Source of the DNA: Bradyrhizobium nitroreducens
Lineage (GTDB): Bacteria > Pseudomonadota > Alphaproteobacteria > Rhizobiales > Xanthobacteraceae
Direction: 5' to 3'
Assembly (NCBI RefSeq): GCF_002776695.1
Contig: NZ_LFJC01000003.1
Span: 8,010,599-8,056,213 of the forward strand
Length of the DNA stretch: 45,615 nt
In this document: piece after piece, positions 25,006 to 32,721 of the stretch
Layout: every line of letters begins with the position of its first letter
How positions within the stretch are numbered: position 1 is the stretch's first letter
The notes under the pieces: generated by a model
What the model was told of the DNA's origin: nothing
Seen by the model: only the letters and a program-made list of their open reading frames with translations
Databases searched by the model: none
Made by a program: the position numbers and the translations under genes

Positions 25006-25850
25006 AACCTGCGACAGCCATGAATGAAACCGCGCAGCCGGCCGCGCATCTGAGATTGGTGAGCGACCGGGCTGCCGGCGATGCGTCGGGCATCAGGTTG
25101 TCGGGCGTGTCCAAGACCTACCGGACGCGCGACGGCGACGTGCCGTCGCTGCGGCCGCTCGACTTCCACATCAATGACGGCGAATTCTTCGTTGTGGTCG
25201 GCCCCAGCGGCTGCGGCAAGTCCACGCTGCTCAAGCTGATCTCGGGTCTGCTGCCGCCGACATCGGGCGAGATCCTGGTCGAGGGCGAGAAGGTGACGAC
25301 GCCACATGGCAATGTCGGCATCGTGTTCCAGAACGCACTGCTCTTGCCCTGGCGCAACATCCTCAAGAACGTGATGCTGCCGATCGACATGAAGCGGCTG
25401 CCGCGAGAGCAATATCTCACCCGCGCCAAAGAACTGCTGAAGCTGGTCGGCCTCGAAGGATTCGAGAAGAAGCTGCCATGGCAGCTCTCCGGCGGCATGC
25501 AGCAGCGCGCCTCGATCTGCCGCGCGCTGGTGCACGATCCCAAGATCATGCTGATGGACGAGCCGTTCGGCGCGCTCGACGCGCTGACGCGCGAGCGCAT
25601 GAATGTCGAATTGATGCGGATCCAGCGTGAGACCAGGAAGACGGTGCTGCTGATCACGCATTCGATTCCCGAGGCCGTGTTCCTTGCCGACCGCGTCCTG
25701 GTCATGACCGAGCGGCCCGGTGCCGTCGCCGCGATCTACGACGTGCCGCTGCCGCGCCCGCGCTCGCTCGATGTGATGGCCGATCCTGTCTTCACCGAGC
25801 TCGTGCAACGCATCCGCAAGCATTTCTTCTCGCAAGGTTCGCTGGACTGA
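25002..25850 (+). CDS. ABC transporter ATP-binding protein (SsuB/TauB-like)
   Basis: A 282-residue ATPase with a complete nucleotide-binding domain: Walker A GPSGCGKST at 67-75, Q-loop IVFQNALLLPW, signature QLSGGMQQR, Walker B IMLMDEPFGALD and switch His in LLITHSIPEAV. The N-terminal 30 residues are an extension before the domain. The start is GTG at 25002, overlapping the binding-protein stop by 4 nt; an ATG at 25020 is an alternative. It energises the permease and binding protein encoded just upstream. Confidence 0.93.
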   Translation: MKPATAMNETAQPAAHLRLVSDRAAGDASGIRLSGVSKTYRTRDGDVPSLRPLDFHINDGEFFVVVGPSGCGKSTLLKLISGLLPPTSGEILVEGEKVTTPHGNVGIVFQNALLLPWRNILKNVMLPIDMKRLPREQYLTRAKELLKLVGLEGFEKKLPWQLSGGMQQRASICRALVHDPKIMLMDEPFGALDALTRERMNVELMRIQRETRKTVLLITHSIPEAVFLADRVLVMTERPGAVAAIYDVPLPRPRSLDVMADPVFTELVQRIRKHFFSQGSLD

Positions 25851-25854
25851 AACC

Positions 25855-27252
25855 ATGGCACCGCGCCTGAAGCTGCGAGACATCGCCTTCTTCGAACGAC
25901 CCGTGCAGTTCGCGCGGCCGTTCCGCTTTGGTGCGATCACGATCAACGCGACGCCGCAGCTGTTCGTGCGGGTCGAGATCGAGGTCGAAGGGAAGGGGGC
26001 CGCCGTGGGGGCCAGCGCCGAGCTGCTGGTGCCGAAATGGTTCGACAAGCGCCCGGAGCTGTCGCCGGAGCAGACGGTCGATGGTTTGCGCCGGTCGCTG
26101 GAGATCGCGCGCGGTCTTTACCTGGCGCGGGCCGGATTCCAGACCGCGTTCGATCTGCATGCGTCATGCATCGGCGCGCAGGTCGCGACCTGTGCGAAGA
26201 AGAACATTCCGGCGCTTGCCGCGGCCTATGGTCCAGCCGAGATCGACAAGGCGATCCTCGATGCGCTTCTGCGTGGCGTCGAGACCAATTTCTTCGACGG
26301 GATGGCCGGCAACATCGCCGGCATCGATGCGCGGCTTTCGCCGGACCTGGAGGACGCGGATCTCGCGACGTTTCTCGCCGGCCGCAAGCCGCTGCCGCGT
26401 GTTGCGATCAGGCATACCGTGGGCCTCGACGACATCGTTGAAGGTGAGTGCGGTGTGGCCGATGCACGTGAGAACGCCGGTGCAAATTACTTCAAGCTGA
26501 AACTGTCGGGCGATCCCACGGCCGACGCAGTGCGGCTGGTGCGCATCGGCAAGGAGCTCGATACACTCCGGCACGACACCAAGGTGACGCTCGACGCCAA
26601 CGAACAATACGCCGATCTCGCGGAGCTGCGGGCCTTGATCGACCGGCTCAATCGTGACCCCGACCTTCGACCGATCGCCTCGCGCCTGCTCTATGTCGAG
26701 CAGCCGATGCCGCGCGACATCACCCGGCAATCGCCGCTCGGCTCGCTCGCCGTGCGTAGCTTCATCATCGACGAGGCCGACGATTCCTACGATGCATTCC
26801 CCGCGGCGCGGGCGCTCGGCTATCGCGGCATTTCCTCGAAGTCCTGCAAGGGACTCTACAAATCCATCGTCAACGCGACGCGGGCGGCGAAGTGGAGCGC
26901 GGGCGGCGAGAGCGTCTTCGTGACCGGCGAGGACCTGACCTGCCAGGTCGGCCTCGCCGTGCAGCAGGACCTCGCGCTCGGCGCTTTCATCGGCGTCACC
27001 CATGCCGAGCGCAACGGCCATCACTACGTCGACGGCTTCGGCGACGCGCTGGCCACGGAGGCTGCGGCCTTCGCCGCCGCGCATCCCGATCTCTATGCCG
27101 ATGCCGGGCAGGGCATCCGCCTCGCGATTCACAACGGCGATCTCCTGACGGAATCGCTCAACACAACGGGCTTTGCGACGTCGGTCCATCCGGACTGGTC
27201 GGCGCTTCGTCCGCTCGAACAGCCGAAATCACTTCAGGAGAATCCGGCATGA
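25855..27252 (+). CDS. Enolase-superfamily protein (mandelate racemase/muconate lactonizing-like)
   Basis: A 465-residue protein, somewhat long for the group, with a plausible enolase-superfamily active site. The KxK motif is K214-L-K216 (NYFKLKLSG), candidate metal ligands are D247 (TLDANEQY), E282 (YVEQP) and D306-E307 (FIIDEADD), and a second lysine is K329 (ISSKSCKG). Paired Lys acid/bases point to the muconate-lactonizing subgroup: cycloisomerase, dipeptide or sugar-acid epimerase, or syn-dehydratase chemistry by abstraction of a proton alpha to a carboxylate. It starts 4 nt after the ATPase gene and overlaps the next gene by 4 nt. The substrate is likely a carboxylate imported by the linked transporter; identity unknown. 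Confidence 0.82.
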   Translation: MAPRLKLRDIAFFERPVQFARPFRFGAITINATPQLFVRVEIEVEGKGAAVGASAELLVPKWFDKRPELSPEQTVDGLRRSLEIARGLYLARAGFQTAFDLHASCIGAQVATCAKKNIPALAAAYGPAEIDKAILDALLRGVETNFFDGMAGNIAGIDARLSPDLEDADLATFLAGRKPLPRVAIRHTVGLDDIVEGECGVADARENAGANYFKLKLSGDPTADAVRLVRIGKELDTLRHDTKVTLDANEQYADLAELRALIDRLNRDPDLRPIASRLLYVEQPMPRDITRQSPLGSLAVRSFIIDEADDSYDAFPAARALGYRGISSKSCKGLYKSIVNATRAAKWSAGGESVFVTGEDLTCQVGLAVQQDLALGAFIGVTHAERNGHHYVDGFGDALATEAAAFAAAHPDLYADAGQGIRLAIHNGDLLTESLNTTGFATSVHPDWSALRPLEQPKSLQENPA

Positions 27253-28400
27253 CCACCCAACGCCTCGGTCTCATCATGAACGGCGTCACCGGCCGCATGG
27301 GGCTCAACCAGCATCTGGTCCGCTCGATCGTCGCGATCCGCGACCAGGGCGGTGTCCAACTCAAGAACGGCGACCGCATCATGCCCGATCCGATCCTGGT
27401 CGGCCGCAGCGCGGAGAAGGTCGAGGCGCTCGCCAAGCGCTTCAACATCACGCGCTGGACAACCGATCTCGATGCCGCGCTCGCCGACAAGAACGACACC
27501 ATGTTCTTCGACGCCGCGACCACGCAGGCGCGCCCGGGTCTGCTGACCCAGGCGATCAATGCCGGCAAGCACGTCTATTGCGAGAAGCCGATCGCGACGA
27601 ATTTCGAGGAGGCGCTCGAAGTCGTCAAGCTTGCCAATTCGAAGGGTGTCAAGCACGGCACGGTGCAGGACAAGCTGTTCCTGCCGGGGTTGAAGAAGAT
27701 CGCCTTCCTGCGCGACAGCGGCTTCTTCGGCCGCATCCTCTCGGTGCGCGGCGAGTTCGGCTATTGGGTGTTCGAAGGCGGCTGGCAGGAGGCGCAGCGT
27801 CCCTCCTGGAACTACCGCGACGAGGACGGCGGCGGCATCATCCTCGACATGGTCTGCCACTGGCGCTACGTGCTCGACAACCTCTTCGGCAACGTCCAGA
27901 GCGTGAGCTGCATCGGCAACACCGACATCCCGGAGCGGTACGACGAGCATGGCAAGAAGTACAAGGCAACCGCGGATGATTCCGCCTACGCCACCTTCCA
28001 GCTCGAAGGCGGCATCATCGCGCACATCAACATGTCATGGGTGACGCGCGTCTATCGCGACGATCTCGTCACCTTCCAGGTCGACGGCACGCTCGGCTCG
28101 GCGGTCGCGGGCCTTTCCGACTGCATGATCCAGGCGCGGCAGGCGACCCCGCGTCCGGTGTGGAATCCCGACGAGAAGCGGCTGCACGATTTCTACGGCG
28201 ACTGGCAGAAGCTGCCCGACAACGTCGCTTACGACAACGGCTTCAAGGAACAGTGGGAGATGTTCATCCGCCACGTCTACGAGGATGCGCCCTACAAATT
28301 CACCCTGCTCGAAGGCGCCAAGGGCGTGCAGCTCGCCGAATGCGCGTTGAAGAGCTGGAAGGAGCGCCGCTGGATCGACGTCGCCCCGATCAAGGTCTGA
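27249..28400 (+). CDS. Gfo/Idh/MocA family oxidoreductase
   Basis: A 383-residue NAD(P)-dependent oxidoreductase. The N-terminal Rossmann fold has a GVTGRMG loop at 12-18 and the family EKP motif at 112-114 (YCEKPIATNFEEAL), with the catalytic lysine K113. The C-terminal beta-sheet domain includes GGGIILDMVCHWRYVLDNLFG, where the His is a usual active-site residue. Members oxidise or reduce a hydroxyl/keto group of sugars and inositols. AGGAG precedes the ATG at 27249, which overlaps the enolase-type gene's stop by 4 nt. It is followed 4 nt later by the DUF993 gene. It would carry out the redox step of the operon's pathway. Confidence 0.9.
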   Translation: MTTQRLGLIMNGVTGRMGLNQHLVRSIVAIRDQGGVQLKNGDRIMPDPILVGRSAEKVEALAKRFNITRWTTDLDAALADKNDTMFFDAATTQARPGLLTQAINAGKHVYCEKPIATNFEEALEVVKLANSKGVKHGTVQDKLFLPGLKKIAFLRDSGFFGRILSVRGEFGYWVFEGGWQEAQRPSWNYRDEDGGGIILDMVCHWRYVLDNLFGNVQSVSCIGNTDIPERYDEHGKKYKATADDSAYATFQLEGGIIAHINMSWVTRVYRDDLVTFQVDGTLGSAVAGLSDCMIQARQATPRPVWNPDEKRLHDFYGDWQKLPDNVAYDNGFKEQWEMFIRHVYEDAPYKFTLLEGAKGVQLAECALKSWKERRWIDVAPIKV

Positions 28401-28404
28401 AATC

Positions 28405-29595
28405 ATGAACAAGCCCGTGTTGCCCATGTCATCCCTATCGCTCAAGCTGCCGAGGGCCGATCGCTCCATCGAGACCTACCGGCTCGCGGCCTCGCGTACT
28501 TTCCCCGCAAAGCTCGAGGGGCCGCTGAACCGCATCGCCTTCTCGGCCGTGCACACGGTCGCCGATCCCTTTGCGGACAACGACCCATGGCTGTCGGTCG
28601 CCGTCGATTGGGACAAGACCATCGCATTCCGCGAACACGTCTGGGACCTCGGCCTCGGCGTTGCCGAAGCCATGGACACCGCCCAGCGCGGCATGGGCTT
28701 GGACTGGCCGACGTCACTGGAGCTGATCACCCGCTCGGTCGGCGCCGCCAAGCGCCGCAACGCGCTGGTGTTCTCCGGTGCGGGCACCGATCATCTCGCG
28801 GTCGAGGACGCCAGAAGCCTCGACGACGTGATCCGCGCCTATGAGGAGCAGATCTCGGCGGTCGAGAAGGTGGGCGGCCGGATCATCCTGATGGCTTCGC
28901 GCGCACTGGCAAAGCTCGGCCGCAATGCCGACGATTACGCCACGGTCTATGATCGCGTGCTGTCGCAGGTCCGCGAGCCCGTCATCATCCACTGGCTCGG
29001 CGACATGTTCGATCCCGCGCTTTCAGGCTATTGGGGCACGCAAGATCTCGACAAGGCCATGGATACGGCCGTCGCCATCATCAACGGCAACGCCGCCAAG
29101 GTCGATGGCGTCAAGGTCTCGCTGCTCGACAAGCAGCGCGAGATCGACATGCGCCGGCGGCTCGACAAGCGCATCAAGATGTACACCGGCGATGACTTCA
29201 ACTACGCAGAGTTGATTGCGGGCGACAGCGAGGGCTTTTCGCACGCGCTGCTCGGTATCTTCGACGCGATCGCGCCGGCGGCCTCCTACGCGCTGTCGCG
29301 GCTGGCGGCCGGCGACGCAGCCGGCTTCCACGACGTGCTGGGCCCGACGGTGCCGCTGTCGCGCCACATCTTCAAGGCGCCGACGCGGTTCTACAAGACC
29401 GGCGTGGTGTTCATGGCCTATCTCAACGGCCACCAGGATCATTTCACCATGGTCGGCGGGCAGGAGAGTACGCGCTCCACGCTGCATCTGGCCGAGCTGT
29501 TCCGTCTGGCGGACAAGGCCGGCCTGCTCGCCAACCCTGAACTCGCGACGCAGCGGATGAAGACCGTGCTCGCCATCCACGGTATCGAATCCTGA
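28405..29595 (+). CDS. DUF993 family protein (dihydrodipicolinate synthase-like TIM barrel)
   Basis: A 396-residue protein recognised as DUF993, a family related in fold to dihydrodipicolinate synthase/aldolases, usually found beside Gfo/Idh/MocA and sugar-isomerase genes as here. Conserved-looking stretches include LVFSGAGTDHL near 125, GRIILMASRALAKLG near 158, PVIIHWLGDMFDPALSGYWG near 195 and VDGVKVSLLD near 235; the last holds a lysine in a position compatible with a Schiff-base aldolase. That mechanism is inference. It lies 4 nt after the preceding gene and overlaps the next by one base (TGATG). To my knowledge no reaction is firmly assigned to the family. Confidence 0.8.
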   Translation: MNKPVLPMSSLSLKLPRADRSIETYRLAASRTFPAKLEGPLNRIAFSAVHTVADPFADNDPWLSVAVDWDKTIAFREHVWDLGLGVAEAMDTAQRGMGLDWPTSLELITRSVGAAKRRNALVFSGAGTDHLAVEDARSLDDVIRAYEEQISAVEKVGGRIILMASRALAKLGRNADDYATVYDRVLSQVREPVIIHWLGDMFDPALSGYWGTQDLDKAMDTAVAIINGNAAKVDGVKVSLLDKQREIDMRRRLDKRIKMYTGDDFNYAELIAGDSEGFSHALLGIFDAIAPAASYALSRLAAGDAAGFHDVLGPTVPLSRHIFKAPTRFYKTGVVFMAYLNGHQDHFTMVGGQESTRSTLHLAELFRLADKAGLLANPELATQRMKTVLAIHGIES

Positions 29596-30458
29596 TGCGT
29601 GATTTCTCGTCCGACCACCGCTGGCTGTCGCTCAACACGGCGACCGTCCGCAAGCAGGGTGACCTCGTCGCCATCGTCGGGGCCTGCGCAAAGCACGGCA
29701 TCCGCGCCATCGATCCCTGGCGCGACCAGGTCGCCGCCGTGGGTCTCGACCGTGCCGCGCGCGCGGTGCGTGATGCCGGCCTTGAATTGTCAGGCTATTG
29801 CCGCGGCGGTATGTTCACCTCGGACGCATCGCGCCGCGGTGAAGTGCGTGACGACAACCGCCGCTGCGTAGATGAAGCCAAGGCGCTCGGTGCGCCTTGC
29901 ATCGTCCTGGTCGTCGGCGGCCTGCCGCAATATTCGCGGCCGGGTAGCGAGGCGTCGAAGGACATCGCGGCAGCGCGCGGACAGGTCGAGGAGGCGCTGG
30001 CCGACATGCTGGATTACGCCAGACAGGCAAAGCTGCCGCTGGCGATCGAGCCCTTGCATCCGGCCTATGCAGCCGACCGGGCCTGCGTGAACACGACAAA
30101 GCAGGCGCTCGACATCTGCGACCGGCTCGACCCCGGCCGCACCGGCATGCTCGGCGTCGCGCTCGATGTTTATCACATCTGGTGGGACCCGGAACTGATG
30201 GGGCAGATCGCCCGCGCGGGCCGGGATCGTCTCCTCGCGTTCCACGTCTGCGACTGGCTTGTCCCGACCAGGGACATCCTCAACGACCGCGGCATGATGG
30301 GGGACGGCGTCATCGACATCAGATCGGTGCGTGCCGCCGTCGAAGCGCAGGGCTTTGCCGGCTATTCCGAGATCGAAATCTTCTCCAACGATTGGTGGGG
30401 CAGGTCGATGGACGAGGTGCTCAGTACCTGCATTACCAGGCACAGGACGGTGGTGTAG
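29595..30458 (+). CDS. Sugar phosphate isomerase/epimerase (xylose isomerase-like TIM barrel)
   Basis: A 287-residue AP-endonuclease-2/xylose-isomerase-like barrel. Probable metal ligands are Glu in LAIEPLHPAYA, Asp in VALDVYHIWWD, His in LLAFHVCDWL and the C-terminal Glu in GYSEIEIFS, the usual E-D-H-E set. The family interconverts keto and aldo sugars or epimerises them, and in some 3-keto-sugar pathways hydrates or cleaves the substrate. It overlaps the DUF993 gene by one base and is the last gene of the operon. No hairpin-plus-T terminator was seen in the 47 bp before the convergent small gene. Confidence 0.87.
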   Translation: MRDFSSDHRWLSLNTATVRKQGDLVAIVGACAKHGIRAIDPWRDQVAAVGLDRAARAVRDAGLELSGYCRGGMFTSDASRRGEVRDDNRRCVDEAKALGAPCIVLVVGGLPQYSRPGSEASKDIAAARGQVEEALADMLDYARQAKLPLAIEPLHPAYAADRACVNTTKQALDICDRLDPGRTGMLGVALDVYHIWWDPELMGQIARAGRDRLLAFHVCDWLVPTRDILNDRGMMGDGVIDIRSVRAAVEAQGFAGYSEIEIFSNDWWGRSMDEVLSTCITRHRTVV

Positions 30459-30505
30459 CTCCCGACAGGGATGGAGATCGCTGCGCTGTCACTGCAACGC
30501 CGGCG

Positions 30506-30793
30506 CTACTGGAAGCCAATGACCATCACTTGCGTGGCCACATATGTCTTCCTGACAATTCCTGTCTTCTTCATGGCGCTTACATACGCCCTGGCGATGA
30601 CCATTGGCCAGCGCGGGTCTTGGATAGTAAGTGAGAAGTACTTCGCTTCGGTATCGTGACGTTCTGGATTGTCCCGCACGTATGCATTGGTCTGCATCTG
30701 CTGGGCAATCTCGTCAAAGAGTGCGTTGTGATTTTGAGGCGGACACTGAGCGTTCACCTGGAGCAAGGCAGCGTTCGAGTATATGACCTGCAT
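30506..30793 (-). CDS. Small hypothetical protein (95 aa), partner of the MACPF gene
   Basis: An unrecognised 95-residue protein beginning 18 nt after the stop of the MACPF gene on the same strand, with AGGGATGG about 8-10 nt before its ATG at 30793, so the pair is almost certainly co-transcribed. There is no signal peptide or long hydrophobic segment. The N-terminus MQVIYSNAALLQVNAQCPPQ is followed by a polar helical region and a basic, beta-like end (RKTYVATQVMVIGFQ). By position it could be an immunity, chaperone or accessory protein of the pore-forming-type product, but nothing in the sequence proves this. Confidence 0.65.
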   Translation of the reverse strand: MQVIYSNAALLQVNAQCPPQNHNALFDEIAQQMQTNAYVRDNPERHDTEAKYFSLTIQDPRWPMVIARAYVSAMKKTGIVRKTYVATQVMVIGFQ

Positions 30794-30810
30794 GCTGGTC
30801 CATCCCTGTA

Positions 30811-32400
30811 TTAGCGCGCACCGGAAAGACTGAAGGGATCGGACGGCCCATTTGCGAAAGCCGTCCATTTCTCTCCTTCCGCCGCCACTATTTCAGTGGC
30901 TGGCACCGGCGGAGCGTCCGGGTCCAGGCCGAAACAATGGCCGCCATCTCGGAGGGCCCAGCGGTAAACGGTCGCGAGCGCGTTCGATTGCAGGCCCTGG
31001 GGCTGCAAGGGCAGGGCTTTGCTGAAATAGCTCAGGTCTTCGGTGTAACGTCCGTCCGCTATGACGGCCGCATCGCTCGCAGTGTCTGTCGTGAAGAAGT
31101 GGACCGACTTGTTGTAATAGCGATGCAGTGTCGTTGCCGTTTGGCAATTTGTCGTTTGCGGCAATACGTAGAATGGAGTGCCAATCAGCTTGTAGCTTGA
31201 AAATTTTATGTGGGTCGGTGTGCCCTCCGGGTTTTCCAATGTGGTATATAGATAGTCGGCACTGTTGCTTCCGACGTAGCTGTAGAATGGCAGGACGCTG
31301 TTAGGCAGCGAGAAGTAGACATACGCCGCTTTGAGCGCGGTCTTGACGGTCTCCGGAAAGACGCACAACTCCCACATTCCGACGAGCGTGATCGAAATTG
31401 TGGCTGGGTTTGCGCCGGTGCTGGCGATCCAAGCTTCATAGTTTGTCAGTTTCGCGTCTGTATTGGACTGTGCAGATGGCGCGTTCGACGCGAGGGATGC
31501 CAGCGTCTCGTTGCCGCCGATCGCCAGGAACTTGCTCTTTCGATCGCTCTCGTAATTGTTATTCGTATAGGAGCTCTTCATCCCGAGCGAGCCGGTCACG
31601 AGGTCGTACTCAGCGGAGATATCGAGAGACGCGTCGGTCTCGCTGATATTCGACGATCGTTCGATGGCAACGCTCAGACTGCTGCGGGCGCCGACGAACA
31701 CCGATGCCACGACGTGGGTGCCGTACTTGGTGAAGAAGGTCTGATATCGATCGACACATGACTTCTCCGTCGGATCGAACGTGGCCGGAAGAGCCTTGGC
31801 CACCTGGGAAAAAACCGCGTCCCACGATGATCCGTTGGTCTGCGACTGCGCATACAGCAGCGCATTGTCGAGAGTGAGGCTCCACCTCTCCGAGAGTGTC
31901 TCCTTGATGCCATAGAAGTACGAGCTGCTCTCGCAGTTTTGTGACGAGAAGGCGGAATTTGCGGACGCCCAGAAGAGCCCGTCTCCGCCTTCGAGGCCGG
32001 CCTGAACGCTATAATAGTCGGCAATTTGCTGGTAGGTGTAGAACGTCTGCGCCGAACTGGTCGCGCTGAAGACCCCGGCGACATGTACATCGGCGGGGAC
32101 CTGATATGCCGTTCCCGCCAACGGATCGCCGCTGCCAGGCGGGACGGGCCATATGCCGCCAACGTCATCCTGATACGGCACTGTGGTCGTCATGAAGTCG
32201 GTCCCCCCGGCCCCCATGAACGTCACCAGCGATCCGCGCAGCGACGATGGGGCAAACACCGAAGCGTTGACATCGAAGGGATTGAAGCCCGACCCCAGCA
32301 GCTCGAGTCCTGGGATGGCCGCATAGTTCGGCTGCCCCGTGCCAGGCTCCGTCGTGCCGGCGGCGGGAGAGGGCACGGATCGCGCGCTGGAATCGACCAT
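30811..32400 (-). CDS. MACPF (membrane attack complex/perforin) domain protein
   Basis: A 529-residue protein with hallmarks of a MACPF domain. The N-terminal motif PGLELLGSGFNPFDV is at 30-44 and the signature YGTHVVASVFVGAR at 226-239. Ser/Asn/Thr-rich stretches around 245-320, such as SSYTNNNYESD, are in the position of a membrane-inserting helical cluster. The C-terminal part (about 425-490, TLHRYYNKSVHFFTTD and VYRWALRDGGHCFG) resembles the DUF5648-type repeat of secreted proteins. MACPF proteins oligomerise into rings and pierce membranes. No N-terminal signal peptide is visible, so export would need another route or lysis. AGAGG lies 8 nt before the ATG. A 95-aa gene follows in the same operon. 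Composition is slightly lower in GC than its neighbours. Domain call fairly firm; biological target unknown. Confidence 0.82.
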   Translation of the reverse strand: MVDSSARSVPSPAAGTTEPGTGQPNYAAIPGLELLGSGFNPFDVNASVFAPSSLRGSLVTFMGAGGTDFMTTTVPYQDDVGGIWPVPPGSGDPLAGTAYQVPADVHVAGVFSATSSAQTFYTYQQIADYYSVQAGLEGGDGLFWASANSAFSSQNCESSSYFYGIKETLSERWSLTLDNALLYAQSQTNGSSWDAVFSQVAKALPATFDPTEKSCVDRYQTFFTKYGTHVVASVFVGARSSLSVAIERSSNISETDASLDISAEYDLVTGSLGMKSSYTNNNYESDRKSKFLAIGGNETLASLASNAPSAQSNTDAKLTNYEAWIASTGANPATISITLVGMWELCVFPETVKTALKAAYVYFSLPNSVLPFYSYVGSNSADYLYTTLENPEGTPTHIKFSSYKLIGTPFYVLPQTTNCQTATTLHRYYNKSVHFFTTDTASDAAVIADGRYTEDLSYFSKALPLQPQGLQSNALATVYRWALRDGGHCFGLDPDAPPVPATEIVAAEGEKWTAFANGPSDPFSLSGAR

Positions 32401-32424
32401 ATCGGGACCTCTTTCAAAATCAGA

Positions 32425-32443
32425 ATCCAGGAGTTACCTGGAT
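32425..32443 (-). promoter_or_regulatory. Inverted repeat upstream of the MACPF gene, candidate operator
   Basis: ATCCAGG-agtta-CCTGGAT is a perfect 7-bp dyad 25-43 nt before the MACPF start codon. On the minus strand it sits just downstream of the AT-rich TTATTTATACA stretch, a typical place for a repressor site. No cognate regulator is adjacent. Confidence 0.45.
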
Positions 32444-32468
32444 CGTGTATAAATAAGAAAACATCACC

Positions 32469-32536
32469 TGAAGTTGAATGTTGGCAAATGTCGCGAGCGC
32501 GACGCAAGCGTTCATTTGCCATTTAGTGCAACTTCA
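32469..32536. repeat. Nested interrupted palindrome upstream of the MACPF gene
   Basis: Three concentric pairs occur: TGAAGTTG (32469-32476) with CAACTTCA (32529-32536); GGCAAATG (32483-32490) with CATTTGCC (32513-32520); and in the loop TCGCG-ag-CGCGA (32491-32502). All are exact. On the minus strand the structure is followed by a T-rich run (GATGTTTTCTTATTT), so it could end P450 transcription, fold as an mRNA leader or small RNA, or be a recognition site. Confidence 0.7.
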
Positions 32537-32721
32537 CTTCAAACAATTGCGTGAAGAGGTCGGCGCGGTGCGGCGCCGGGCGCAGCCATGACAGGCGCGA
32601 ATGCGGGCTGCGCGTTCATCCCCTCGGCGGCCGCCGACGGGCAACGACTGCACTCTGGCGCCGATGTCGCGGCGGCTGGATCACCCCAACGTCCACGCAA
32701 TCGGCCGATGGTGGTGGCACC

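Larger units (their letters stand above)
32401..32721. other. Leader region between the P450 and MACPF genes
   Basis: About 320 bases with no supported gene. The half next to the MACPF start is AT-rich and holds two separate dyads (32425-32443 and 32469-32536), plus a TTATTTATACA stretch on the minus strand that could supply a -10 element. The half next to the P450 stop (32560-32721) is GC-rich with nothing recognisable. Confidence 0.6.
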
